Below, one piece after another: positions 12,463 through 20,982 of a DNA stretch of 64,000 nucleotides (the first letter of the stretch is position 1; each line of letters opens with the position of its first letter). Below the pieces are notes generated by a model, which was not told the DNA's origin, did not search any database, and saw only the letters and a program-made list of their open reading frames with translations. Both the position numbers and the translations under genes were made by a program. The DNA is from Saprospiraceae bacterium (GTDB taxonomy: Bacteria; Bacteroidota; Bacteroidia; Chitinophagales; Saprospiraceae): assembly GCA_016714085.1 (NCBI GenBank), contig JADJNW010000004.1, positions 496,001 through 560,000 of the forward strand, given 5' to 3'.

Positions 12463-13014
12463 ATGCGCGATCTTGAGGTCATCAATAATTACCTTGAGAC
12501 ACAAGCTACGAAGTGCTTTAACCTTCTGTATAGCAGGTATGCCTCTAAGATTTATGGCAAATGGCATACCATTTTGAAAGATGAAGCCTTGGCAGAAGAT
12601 GCGACACAGGAAATTTTTATGAAAATATTTTTGAACCTATCAAGGTTTGAAGAAAAAGCCAAATTTTCAACTTGGATATACTCGATTACGTATAATTTTT
12701 GCATTGATTACTTAAGGAGAAAACAAAAACAAGAGAATGTTTTTTCGGATGATGAAATCGAAAAAGCGCCCGAAATAGCCGATGAAATTTCTGATGAGGC
12801 ATTGATAGAAATGGAAGTAAAACACCTGAAAAATGTACTCGATAGTATGCCTGCCGGCGATCGGGCAATACTGTTGATGAAATACCAGGATGATATGTCA
12901 ATTAAGGAAATCGCTGATACCCTGAACCGATCAGAAAGTGCTGTTAAAATGAAAATCAAGCGCGCAAAAGAAAAGGCACAAAAGTTGAAAGAAGAACTTT
13001 TTACCCACAACTAG
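12463..13014 (+). CDS. RNA polymerase sigma factor, ECF subfamily
   Basis: About 183 residues from ATG 12463; a TTG 24 nt upstream is possible but less likely. Region 2 is clear: ALAEDATQEIFMKIFLNLSRFEEKAKFSTWIYSITYNFCIDYLRR, with the core-binding and -10-reading helices. An acidic linker (DDEIEKAPEIADEISDEALIEMEV) follows. Region 4 carries LLMKYQDDMSIKEIADTLNRSESAVKMKIKRAKEKAQKL, a helix-turn-helix for -35 recognition. It lacks an adjacent typical FecR-type anti-sigma gene. The next gene starts 6 nt after its stop and codes for a small unfamiliar protein, then an MscS channel. Its stimulus is unknown. Confidence 0.9.
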   Translation: MRDLEVINNYLETQATKCFNLLYSRYASKIYGKWHTILKDEALAEDATQEIFMKIFLNLSRFEEKAKFSTWIYSITYNFCIDYLRRKQKQENVFSDDEIEKAPEIADEISDEALIEMEVKHLKNVLDSMPAGDRAILLMKYQDDMSIKEIADTLNRSESAVKMKIKRAKEKAQKLKEELFTHN

Positions 13015-13020
13015 GCACAC

Positions 13021-13317
13021 ATGCAAATAAACAATTTTAAAAGACTACAAGAGGAAGAAGAGGTAGTTTATAAGGAGCGGCATGAGGAAAAGGTTCGTTC
13101 TGGCTTGTTGAACTCGCTCGGAATGTTCCGATTTGTCGGGCAAGTCGTGGATATGTATTTACCCAAACTATTTGATTTGTTGATTATGGCTGCTGGCGGA
13201 AAAACAGATTCGAGCACAACGCGCACAAGATCAACTCCGCCTTCACAAGCCCCGGAAGGCACGAATGGCAAGCGAAGACCGGGAGAATCAATGGGCGAGG
13301 ATATTTCAAGTAGATAA
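13021..13317 (+). CDS. Small uncharacterised protein following an ECF sigma factor
   Basis: 98 residues, family not recognised. Residues 1-30 are highly charged (LQEEEEVVYKERHEEKVRS). Residues 34-63 are hydrophobic or amphipathic (MFRFVGQVVDMYLPKLFDLLIMAAGG), and the tail is Ser/Thr/Pro/Arg-rich and probably disordered. The start lies 6 nt after the sigma-factor stop and the MscS gene follows 27 nt later, so the three are probably co-transcribed. The hydrophobic stretch is too broken for a confident membrane helix. A regulator of the sigma factor is one possibility, based only on position. Confidence 0.7.
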   Translation: MQINNFKRLQEEEEVVYKERHEEKVRSGLLNSLGMFRFVGQVVDMYLPKLFDLLIMAAGGKTDSSTTRTRSTPPSQAPEGTNGKRRPGESMGEDISSR

Positions 13318-13344
13318 CACTAATTATACTATAAAACACCTAAA

Positions 13345-14181
13345 ATGGAATTCAACGTCTTAGAAATCGTAAAAGAAATGCTGCTGAGTTTTGCAGCGGT
13401 GATACCTAATTTTTTCCTGGCGCTTATTGTCTTTTTGATCGGGTGGATCATTTCCAAACTCGTCGCCAAATTTGTACGCAAGCTACTTAAAACAGTTGGT
13501 GCAGATAAACTGGCCGAACGGCTCAACGAAATTGAAATTATTCATAAATCGAAGCTAAAAATTGTACCTAGTGTACTGCTTTCCAAGATTTTATATTATA
13601 TCTTATTATTTATTTTCATTTTTGCAGCAACGGATGTGCTGGGCATGGAAGCGGTCTCCAATCTCATGGGGGATTTGCTCAACTATCTTCCCAATCTGAT
13701 CTCCGCGTTTTTAGTACTTGTCATTGGCATTTTCTTTGCTGATTTTATAAAAAATATTGTTTTGACTGCCTGCAATTCCCTGGGAATTCCCGCCGCCGGG
13801 GTCATTGCGAATATTGTATTCTATTTCATTTTCCTCAACGTGGCGATGATTACGCTTTCCCAGGCTAAAATTGATACCGATTTTATTCAAGATAATCTTT
13901 CTATTATCCTTGCAGGTGTGGTGCTTGCTTTTGCGATTGGTTATGGCTTTGCCTCGCGCGAGATGGCCGCCAATTTTCTGTCATCGCTTTATAGCAAAGA
14001 CAGAGTGAAGGTCGGCGATGTGATTGGCATTGAAGGCGTCAAAGGAGAAATTATAGAAATTGATAATGCTTCTTTCACGCTGAAGGCAGATGATCACACC
14101 ATTATCATTCCGATTAGCAAATTAACTTCTGCAAAAATTGAGATTTATAAAAAAGCTGCGCCACCTATTTCTGAAGAATAA
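13345..14181 (+). CDS. Small-conductance mechanosensitive channel (MscS family)
   Basis: 278 residues. Four hydrophobic helices are visible in residues 10-180: FFLALIVFLIGWIISKLVAK, ILYYILLFIFIFAATDVLGM, LISAFLVLVIGIFFADFI and VIANIVFYFIFLNVAMITL. The pore-like segment is IILAGVVLAFAIGYGFASREMAANFLSSL, followed by the beta domain KVGDVIGIEGVKGEIIEIDNASFTLKADDHTIIIPISKL. It includes the conserved-TM-helix repeat seen in short Bacteroidota MscS proteins. The channel would open under membrane tension and release solutes on osmotic downshock. Its place behind a sigma factor suggests control by envelope or osmotic stress (inference). Confidence 0.88.
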   Translation: MEFNVLEIVKEMLLSFAAVIPNFFLALIVFLIGWIISKLVAKFVRKLLKTVGADKLAERLNEIEIIHKSKLKIVPSVLLSKILYYILLFIFIFAATDVLGMEAVSNLMGDLLNYLPNLISAFLVLVIGIFFADFIKNIVLTACNSLGIPAAGVIANIVFYFIFLNVAMITLSQAKIDTDFIQDNLSIILAGVVLAFAIGYGFASREMAANFLSSLYSKDRVKVGDVIGIEGVKGEIIEIDNASFTLKADDHTIIIPISKLTSAKIEIYKKAAPPISEE

Positions 14182-14323
14182 TATTACATCAGGAATAAAA
14201 TATTTAAAATAAGGAAGTTTAAATGATTGAAAATCAGCTAAATTTGTAATTTTTAGCTGTAAATGTTATTCAACCCAAACAAAGTTTAGTTTTTTGCTAT
14301 TTCGATAACTAAAGCCGAACAAA

Positions 14324-15337
14324 ATGAACAAAAACTACTTTACCCTCACTATTGCTTTACTATTTGTATCCTTTTTTACTTTTGCTCAAGACACTACTGC
14401 CATCGAAGAACCTCCTAAAGCCTGGCAAACCGGCGCTGGCATGGGGTTGGATTTCGCGCAGCTTTTCCAACTTAATCCGCGTCAGGGCGCAGGTCAGAAC
14501 CGAGTTGGATTGGGCGGAGCCGTCAATTTCTTTGCGAATTATAAAAAGGACCGCATCGCCTGGGATAATCTTAGTTCCTGGCAATTTGGCTTGCAGCGTC
14601 TGGGATCTGGCGTGATTGCACAAGGCGCAACCGAGAAAATCCCATTTCAGAAAGCCATTGACGAATTGCGCCTGAATTCTAAGATAGGCTATAAAACCGC
14701 GGAAGACTCGAAATTCTTTTATGCGGCAAACTTTTCTTTCTTGAGCCAACTGCTTTCTACTTATAATGACCCGGGATTACCAGGGAATTTTCCGAAAGCA
14801 TTGAGTGATACAAGCATTTTTCTTTCCAAATTATTTGCTCCGGCCACGATCACGATCTCGGCGGGTATTGATTTCAAGCCGACTGAAAAACTGTCGCTTT
14901 ACTATTCACCTCTTGGCGGAAAATTTATCATTGTGGGCAATGACATTATTGCATCGACGGGCGTGCATGGAAATCCTGTGGATAAAGACGGTCAAGGAAA
15001 TATTATAGGATTTGATAATGTGTTGGCGCAATTGGGTTCGCTACTTCGGGTCAATTATTCAAGCAAGTTTATGGAAGACCGTCTGGCTTTTTCTTCTGCA
15101 ATTCTGTTTTTTTCTAATTATTTGGAAAATCCGCAAAACATTGATGTAGACTGGACGAATGAATTGGCCATCACGGTTATAAAGAACTTGCAACTGTCCG
15201 CTACGCTTAATGTTTTTTACGATGACGATGTCATGGTGCAAGTGACTGATTATGATGCCCCTAACGGCGTGAATGGACTTGGCAAGCGCGTGAGCCTTAC
15301 CCAGCAATTGTTGTTGAAGTATAATGTAGTATTTTAG
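14324..15337 (+). CDS. DUF3078 domain protein, secreted or outer-membrane
   Basis: 337 residues with a signal peptide (LLFVSFFTFAQ, cleavage after AQ). The body looks like a small outer-membrane barrel: alternating strands such as WQTGAGMGLDFAQLFQLNP, FFANYKKDRIAWDNLSSWQFG, KLSLYYSPLGGKFIIV, AFSSAILFFSNY and LQLSATLNVFYDDDVMVQV, ending LLLKYNVVF with a C-terminal aromatic. This matches the DUF3078 family found almost only in Bacteroidota. Function unknown. It stands alone between the MscS gene and the ribosomal operon and is followed by a strong palindrome at 15339-15361. Confidence 0.8.
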   Translation: MNKNYFTLTIALLFVSFFTFAQDTTAIEEPPKAWQTGAGMGLDFAQLFQLNPRQGAGQNRVGLGGAVNFFANYKKDRIAWDNLSSWQFGLQRLGSGVIAQGATEKIPFQKAIDELRLNSKIGYKTAEDSKFFYAANFSFLSQLLSTYNDPGLPGNFPKALSDTSIFLSKLFAPATITISAGIDFKPTEKLSLYYSPLGGKFIIVGNDIIASTGVHGNPVDKDGQGNIIGFDNVLAQLGSLLRVNYSSKFMEDRLAFSSAILFFSNYLENPQNIDVDWTNELAITVIKNLQLSATLNVFYDDDVMVQVTDYDAPNGVNGLGKRVSLTQQLLLKYNVVF

Positions 15338-15338
15338 G

Positions 15339-15361
15339 AACTCCGATTGCCAATCGGAGTT
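15339..15361 (+). repeat. Interspersed palindrome, copy 1
   Basis: AACTCCGATTG (15339-15349) and its exact complement CAATCGGAGTT (15351-15361) around one C. It sits directly after the DUF3078 stop codon. A close copy lies at 28150-28172, also right after a stop codon. A T-rich stretch follows, so it may act as a terminator. Confidence 0.75.
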
Positions 15362-15404
15362 ACAATCTTTTGCATTTAATCTTCTCTTTTTCAGAGAAAA
15401 GATT

Positions 15405-15412
15405 TACCTTTG
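15405..15412 (+). promoter_or_regulatory. -7 box for the rpsF-rpsR-rplI operon
   Basis: TACCTTTG at 15405-15412 matches TAnnTTTG exactly, about 30-40 nt before the rpsF start. No clear TTG lies at the ideal -33 distance. Confidence 0.55.
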
Positions 15413-15441
15413 CAGCCGCTTTTTCATTTTATTTAAATTAT

Positions 15442-15969
15442 ATGTCTGATTCAATGAAAAATTATGAAGTAACTTTCATCGTGGACCCAGTGCTGTCGGG
15501 CGATGAAATCAAAGCGACAGCTCAGACGTATGTTGATTTGCTCAAAAACGAGAATTGCAACATCGTACACGTGGACTAGATGGGGCTCAAGCAATTGGCT
15601 TACAACATCAATAAGCGTCAATCTGGGGTTTACTACTGTGTCGAATTCGAGTCATCGAATGGTGAGTTTATGGGTAATTTGGATCTTTCGCTGCGCCGCG
15701 ACGAGCGTATTATGCGTTTTCTAACCGTTGCATTGGACAAATACGGTGTCAAATACAACGACGACAAGCGCAAAGGCTTGATTGGCAAGAAAAAACAGGA
15801 AAGTAAAAGACAGGAAACAGAGCAGGTAAGAGAGCGTGACACAAGACAAGCGCCAAAACCACCGGCGCCAAAACCTGTCGAACCAACCCCTGTTCCTCCG
15901 CCTGCACCTGCACCTGTTGTCGTACCACCACCTGTGGTAGATGCAGATGTAAAATCAGAGGAAGAGTAA
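15442..15969 (+). CDS. rpsF: 30S ribosomal protein bS6 with in-frame TAG and a Pro-rich tail
   Basis: The sequence MKNYEVTFIVDPVLSGDEI (second ATG, 15454) is the bS6 N-terminus and GLKQLAYNINKRQSGVYYCVEFE is the middle. Both are in one frame but separated by TAG at 15577-15579, codon 42 from the second ATG. One G-to-T change (GAG to TAG) would explain it; no indel is needed. bS6 binds 16S in the platform together with bS18. After the normal domain an extension begins at about residue 110. It is basic (KKKQESKRQETEQ), then Pro/Ala/Val-rich (PPAPKPVEPTPVPPPAPAP), and ends acidic. First gene of rpsF-rpsR-rplI. Confidence 0.88.
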
Positions 15970-16000
15970 TCCATTTTATTCAACCAAAAAGAACAAAATC

Positions 16001-16270
16001 ATGGCTAATAATAGAGATGATATTAAATTTTTAAGTAATCCCAATATTGGGCAGAAGCGCAAGAAATACTGCCGTTTCCGCAAATTTGGTATCAAGTATA
16101 TCGATTACAAAGACCCTGATTTCCTCTTACAGTTTGTAAACGAGCAGGGTAAAATTTTGCCACGCCGCATTACTGGTAACTCTTTAAAATACCAACGCAA
16201 AGTGGCTACCGCTGTAAAACGCGCACGCCATCTGGCGATGATGCCTTATGTGTCTGATTTGTTGAAGTAA
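16001..16270 (+). CDS. rpsR: 30S ribosomal protein bS18
   Basis: 89 residues, normal length. Signature KKYCRFRKFGIKYIDYKDPDFLLQFVNEQGKILPRRITG and then KYQRKVATAVKRARHLAMMPYVSDL identify bS18 without doubt. It forms a heterodimer with bS6 on the 30S platform. Second gene of the operon, 31 nt after rpsF and 36 nt before rplI. No Shine-Dalgarno sequence precedes it; the upstream bases are A-rich, as is usual in this phylum. Confidence 0.98.
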   Translation: MANNRDDIKFLSNPNIGQKRKKYCRFRKFGIKYIDYKDPDFLLQFVNEQGKILPRRITGNSLKYQRKVATAVKRARHLAMMPYVSDLLK

Positions 16271-16306
16271 ACGCACTTCAATTTTTCAACTTTTAAACTT
16301 AAAGAA

Positions 16307-16753
16307 ATGGAAATCATTCTCTTAAAAGATATAGAAAAAGTCGGCGAAAAACATACCGTTGTGACGGTAAAAGATGGGTATGGTCGCAACTACTTGATTC
16401 CACAGGGCTTTGCCTTGGTTGCGAATAAATCAAACCGCGATAAACTGGACGACCTCAAGCGTAAAGAAGCGGAAGTAGAAGCTAAAGTAATCGCTGAATT
16501 CCAGGTAATTGCTGACAAGGTAAAAGATGTAATCTTAAAAATTGGTGCCAAAGCTGGTACCAGCGGCAAGCTGTTTGGTAGCGTAACCAACGTCCAAATT
16601 GCTGCTGCACTTAAAGACCAGGTGGGTATCGAAATCGAACGCAGAAAAATCCTCATCGAGGATGATATCAAAGAATTGGGTACTTACACTGCTACGCTTG
16701 ATTTGCACAAAAAGGTGGATGCCAAAGTGCAATTTGAAGTGGTAGCTGAATAG
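16307..16753 (+). CDS. rplI: 50S ribosomal protein bL9
   Basis: 148 residues, full length. The N-domain MEIILLKDIEKVGEKHTVVTVKDGYGRNYLIPQGFALVA holds the L9 signature. A long connecting helix follows (KRKEAEVEAKVIAEFQVIADKV), then the C-domain (KLFGSVTNVQIAAALKDQVGIEIERRKI). bL9 binds domain V of 23S at the base of the L1 stalk and helps keep the reading frame. Last gene of the rpsF operon; a hairpin with a T-rich tail follows. Confidence 0.98.
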   Translation: MEIILLKDIEKVGEKHTVVTVKDGYGRNYLIPQGFALVANKSNRDKLDDLKRKEAEVEAKVIAEFQVIADKVKDVILKIGAKAGTSGKLFGSVTNVQIAAALKDQVGIEIERRKILIEDDIKELGTYTATLDLHKKVDAKVQFEVVAE

Positions 16754-16771
16754 CTCAATCACAAAACGAAA

Positions 16772-16818
16772 AAGGAGCGTCTTTTCTGTGTTTCAGGAAG
16801 GGCGCTTTTGTTTTTAAG
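16772..16818 (+). terminator. Terminator after rplI
   Basis: GGAGCGTCTTTTCTG pairs with CAGGAAGGGCGCT through several G-T pairs around loop TGTTT, followed by TTTGTTTTT. A plausible intrinsic terminator of the ribosomal operon. Confidence 0.65.
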
Positions 16819-16892
16819 TTATGAGTTTATAAACACTTTTGGTATAAAAATTATCCGTCTGAAAACTTAACCATTTGTTTCCCAATTATTTA

Positions 16893-16934
16893 CTATCAAA
16901 TATCCCACCTCCGACCTCCCACTTCCCACTTCCT
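16893..16934 (+). repeat. Heptad array upstream of lgt
   Basis: Six 7-nt units: CTATCAA, ATATCCC, ACCTCCG, ACCTCCC, ACTTCCC, ACTTCCT. Positions 1, 4 and 5-6 of the unit are nearly fixed. This is one of the clearest arrays in the window and sits just upstream of the lgt promoter. Confidence 0.75.
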
Positions 16935-16935
16935 A

Positions 16936-16967
16936 TTTGGTAATGGTGTATCTGTTTTCTATTTTTG
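16936..16967 (+). promoter_or_regulatory. Promoter for lgt
   Basis: TTTG at 16936-16939, a 20-nt spacer, TATTTTTG at 16960-16967. Good match to the Bacteroidota consensus. The lgt start follows at 17011. Confidence 0.6.
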
Positions 16968-17010
16968 TAGAAGCATACAAACAATTGTTCGTCACCAACT
17001 TGATCCAGAA

Positions 17011-18189
17011 ATGTATCCCGACTTATCATATTTTCTGCACGCTATTTTTGGAACACCCCCAGATAATTGGGCCTCCATTTTTAAAACCTTTGGCTTGTTC
17101 CTGGTTTTAGCAATCCTCGGCAGTGCTTATTTATTGTACATCGAATTGAAAAGAAAGGCGCAGGAAGGTTTATTCAAACCAGAAAAAGTGAAAGTGGAAG
17201 AGAATAAACCCGCTACTATGTGGGATTTGATTTCCAATGCGGTGTTCGGATTTATCCTGGGATTCAAATTGATTTACATTGTTCAGCATTTTGCTGAATT
17301 TCAAATGGATGCAGCAGACGTTGTGCTTTCGCTCAAAGGTAGCTGGTTGGGTGGTATATTGGGTGCAGCTTTTTTCGCAGGATTTCGTTACTGGGAGTCG
17401 CAGCGACACAAGAAGAAAGCGCTAAAAATTTATACTAAAGATGTGTACCCACATCACCTTATCGGGGATATTACAATTATTGCAGCCGTAGCCGGCGTGA
17501 TTGGTGCGAAGATTTTTGATGTTTTAGAACACTTGCCCGACTTTTTTGAAGACCCTTTGGGGACGCTGCTTTCCGGCGGCGGACTGGCGATTTATGGTGG
17601 ATTAATTTTTGGATTTTTCTCGGTTGTATGGTATTTGCGACGCAAAAAAATTCCGGTTATCCATGTCATGGATGCGGTTGCTCCGGCACTGATTATTGGT
17701 TATGGCATTGGACGCCTGGGGTGTCAGTTCTCCGGCGATGGTGATTGGGGCATTGTAGCAGCGGCACAGCCTGGATGGTGGTTTTTGCCTCACTGGCTTT
17801 GGGCTTTTGATTATCCGCATCACGTTTTGAATACCTTACGCACCGATCCTGTGCCGAGCATTCCGATCGAAGGCTGTACCTGGGAATACTGTATGAAACT
17901 CTCTAAGCCCGTTTATCCTACACCCATTTATGAAACGTTTATGGCCTTTGCAATCGGCGGCATTTTGTGGGCCTTGCGCAAGCGATTGCAAGTGATTCCA
18001 GGTATGTTGTTTTTTCTTTATTTGATCTTGAATGGAATCGAGCGCTTTTTTATAGAAAAAATCAGGGTCAATATCAAATATTCCAATTTTGGTATCGAAT
18101 ACACGCAAGCAGAGTTGATTGCGGTGGGATTAGTATTGCTTGGAATTGCCGGATGCGTTGTTCTTTGGCGAAAGCGTAAAAAATTGTGA
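17011..18189 (+). CDS. lgt: Prolipoprotein diacylglyceryl transferase
   Basis: 392 residues, longer than the roughly 290 of E. coli Lgt; this is common in Bacteroidota. Moves diacylglycerol from phosphatidylglycerol to the lipobox Cys of prolipoproteins in the inner membrane. Several membrane helices are visible. The signature IGYGIGRLGCQFSGDGDWG (about residues 230-248) holds the essential Arg of the Lgt motif. The extra length comes from a charged loop near residues 50-70 (KRKAQEGLFKPEKVKVEENK) and a loop at about 265-310 with two Cys (EGCTWEYCMKLSKPVYPTPIYE). It serves the many lipoproteins in the window (PPIase, rhodanese, hydrolases). Confidence 0.93.
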   Translation: MYPDLSYFLHAIFGTPPDNWASIFKTFGLFLVLAILGSAYLLYIELKRKAQEGLFKPEKVKVEENKPATMWDLISNAVFGFILGFKLIYIVQHFAEFQMDAADVVLSLKGSWLGGILGAAFFAGFRYWESQRHKKKALKIYTKDVYPHHLIGDITIIAAVAGVIGAKIFDVLEHLPDFFEDPLGTLLSGGGLAIYGGLIFGFFSVVWYLRRKKIPVIHVMDAVAPALIIGYGIGRLGCQFSGDGDWGIVAAAQPGWWFLPHWLWAFDYPHHVLNTLRTDPVPSIPIEGCTWEYCMKLSKPVYPTPIYETFMAFAIGGILWALRKRLQVIPGMLFFLYLILNGIERFFIEKIRVNIKYSNFGIEYTQAELIAVGLVLLGIAGCVVLWRKRKKL

Positions 18190-18286
18190 TTCTTGTTCTT
18201 GAAATATATGAAAATATTTAGTAATTTGTAATGTCCGTTCGTTACAACACGTTTCAAGGATTCTGAAAAAGCTGGCCTTCTCCATT

Positions 18287-20787
18287 TTAAAAGAAGAAAT
18301 AAAACCCGCCAACAATAGAGAAACGATTTGCTTGTGGATTGTCGAGATAATTCAAGCGCCAGAGCGCATCTATTCGAATGATTTTCAGAATATTCTCGAT
18401 ACCGATGCCCGCTTCCATGTAAGGCTCGCGCGACGGTGCACGAAAGCCATTGTAATTCTCGGTTTCATTTGGATTGAATAAATTAAGTTGATTCGCAATG
18501 CGATTTTCTTCAGACATACTGCCTATAACTGCCTTAAAGCTTGCCACTTCCCGCCATTTTAGTTTTCTGAAAAGTGGAACTTTATTAAAAAAGAAACCAT
18601 CAAAATGATGTTCTAAAACCAACTGGGCATAAGTATCGCTGGCAAATTCATATCGATTCATCGTATTGAAAATACCGCGCGACATAAAGAACCCTTCGTT
18701 GCCAGGATGCACTTCTGTCAGCAAAAATGGCACTTTTCCAAAAACCTTCCCTGCTTTAAAGCGATAAGCTAACCAACCAATTGGATTGATATTGACATAA
18801 TGGCGGTAACTAAGAGAAAGCCTGTGATAACTATAATCCCCACCAAGTAATCCATTCACACCCAGCCCATATTGCAATTCGATGATCGGGTATCTTGTTC
18901 CTGCGCTTACCCGCTCAAAATTGCCATCCAGCACAGTTTCGTCATAAGCGAAGCGCGTTTAAAAATGAATTCAGTCGTCGAAATCGTCGTATCTGCATCA
19001 AAAGGTGCTTCCGTATCATTCAAATAAGCATAATTAAAGCCGCTTTCGGGGATGCCGCCATAAGGATCCATCTCGCGCTTGAGCAGGGTGATTCGATTCG
19101 AAAAGCCCTTATTCCAGTAGCGTTCGTAGTAAAGTTTGCCTTCTTCTACCCTGATAAGTTTCATTGGAACATTGCGCCGCAGCGTACCCGAAAAAAAGTC
19201 GCTTTCTACAAAATCTTCGCTGCTTTCGCTGTTCAGGCTAATATCATTTTTATAAGCACCGCCGATCACTTTCCGAGGGTATTTATTCATTACCCATACA
19301 AAATCTCCACCATATTTAAATTCTTCATCCTTTGTGCCGTATGCAATATATCCTCCGAAACGAAGGTCTTTGCTGAAATTAGTGCTGGTGCGCATTCCAA
19401 AACGAAAGCGATTACCTTCTACCGGGTTTACACTATAAACCGAAGCGTAAGGCCCCAACTCCACAGAGCCGGTGATGAAATAACCGTTGACGATGATTTC
19501 AATAATTTGGGTATAGGTTTTATATGCGGGCACATTCTTGATGCTGTCCACCATCGCGTACACGGTTTCCTCGGTTTTGTTGAGCGGTACGTGGCGGGCT
19601 TTCGCCCAAAATTCCTCGCTATCCACAAAATTGGGGTCGCGCAGATTGTCTTCGGGACTTGTTTTCTCGTATTGGGTCTTGGTTTGATCGTGATTGATCA
19701 CAAAATTTCGGAAAGTCTCGGTGCGCCGACCGATCATGCCGGGCACTTTTTCTGCTGGTGCAAAATCGACAATCATTTTCTGCGTTACGGGAAGCCAAAG
19801 ACTATCAGACGGTTTAAATTCTTGATAAATAATAATGCGCTTGACGAGATTGATATTTACATCAGGACTCATACGCATATTGACGCGCTCAATAGCAAAA
19901 GTGCTATCCTCCACCCAAAAGTCGCCGTAAAAAGTGGTTTCCTGCTTGCGTTTTGGCTTGAATTTCAGCTGATAACGAAGTTTGCCATCCACAAGCGTGC
20001 TGTCCATGATATAATATTCGTAGTATCCCAAGCCGCCATTCGCAAATGGACTGATAAAACCTTTTTCTAATACGTAAATCCAATTATCATAGATGCTAAA
20101 TGGTGCGTGAATTTTTTTAATATATTCTACAAGCGTTGGATTATCTGTACCGGAAGTACGTTGTGCACGGATAAGATTTTTTGGATTGCCTTCGCCTTTT
20201 ACATAATAGACGTCTTCGAGCACTTCATTGATGTACATTGGCAGAAAAGGCTTTTCGTCGGAAGTGCTGTCGATATTCTCAAAAACAAACTCGAAAGGCT
20301 TGAGTAGCTTGCTATTGCGTAATTTTTCGTCAATATTCTCCAAATCCAATTCCACTTTTGCATAACTCTCATATTGAAAGGCATCCTGCGCCTCGATACG
20401 ATTTTTATCTTTATTTGCAATAATACCTTTGACGATACGATTAGCAGGATTTTCGCCAGCCAGCACCACAATTTCTTGCAAATCAAATTGGGAAGACGAG
20501 AGGTAGAAATCTACTGTTTGCTCAGGTTCACGTGTCAAAGATTTGCTGAGAATTTGGTAGCCCAAGGCCGAAGCGGTCAGGGAATCATACGGCTGTTCGG
20601 TCGTAATTTCATAATAACCGTCCAAATCAGTAGGTACACCAATGGTCGTGCCTGCGAAATAAACATTACTAAAAGGCAATCCCTCTTTAGTGTCAGCATC
20701 AAGTACGCGCCCTTTGATGGTGTAGGGTTGCGCCCAAGCCAAGGTGCTTATGCATACAAAAATAAATGAGTAGAGCCAGCGACCCAT
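18287..20787 (-). CDS. DUF5686/carboxypeptidase-regulatory-like outer-membrane protein, frameshifted
   Basis: Start ATG 20787 gives MGRWLYSFIFVCISTLAWAQ, a signal peptide. Residues about 20-105 are a carboxypeptidase-regulatory-like domain (YTIKGRVLDADTKEGLPFSNVYFAGT). The rest is the DUF5686 region, probably ending in an outer-membrane barrel (final GGFYFFF). The first frame stops at 18907, while the next frame carries on with YDETVLDGNFERVSAGTRYP. Removing two bases from the GCGCG at 18953-18957 joins them as KRFAYDETVLDG and gives 832 residues, the usual family length. Function unknown; homologues are surface proteins of Bacteroidota. A single unit on its strand, converging with lgt. Confidence 0.85.
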
Positions 20788-20881
20788 CTTCACAGTTTTT
20801 ATTGTTTTCGCGGTTTTTCGGTTAGAGGCTGAGGCATATATCTTTTGACGCAAAATATTCGATTTGTCACCTTTTCAAAAT

Positions 20882-20946
20882 TTGAAATAAGAAATGTGGA
20901 ATATGAAAAACTTACATCTCAAATTTCACCTTTCAAATTTTACCTT
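20882..20946 (+). repeat. Inverted heptad array upstream of rnhB
   Basis: Left part TTGAAAT, AAGAAAT, GTGGAAT, ATGAAAA (20882-20909). Right part TCAAATT, TCACCTT, TCAAATT, TTACCTT (20919-20946). The last units also form the -7 box TACCTTTG at 20941-20948, so this array may include the rnhB promoter. Confidence 0.7.
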
Positions 20947-20982
20947 TGTCATATCTAATGTACGAGTCATTTCCTGATAAAG

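Noticed and set aside
15577..15579. Pyrrolysine or general TAG recoding in rpsF
   Set aside because: Other genes here (for example rhodanese, rplI and both tRNA neighbours) use TAG as a stop or show no readthrough sign, and no pyrrolysine genes are visible. A point change or error is simpler.
18895..20070. 391-residue plus-strand ORF
   Set aside because: It is the mirror of the DUF5686 gene, whose protein has a signal peptide, known domain and normal length. The ORF product has no recognisable motif.
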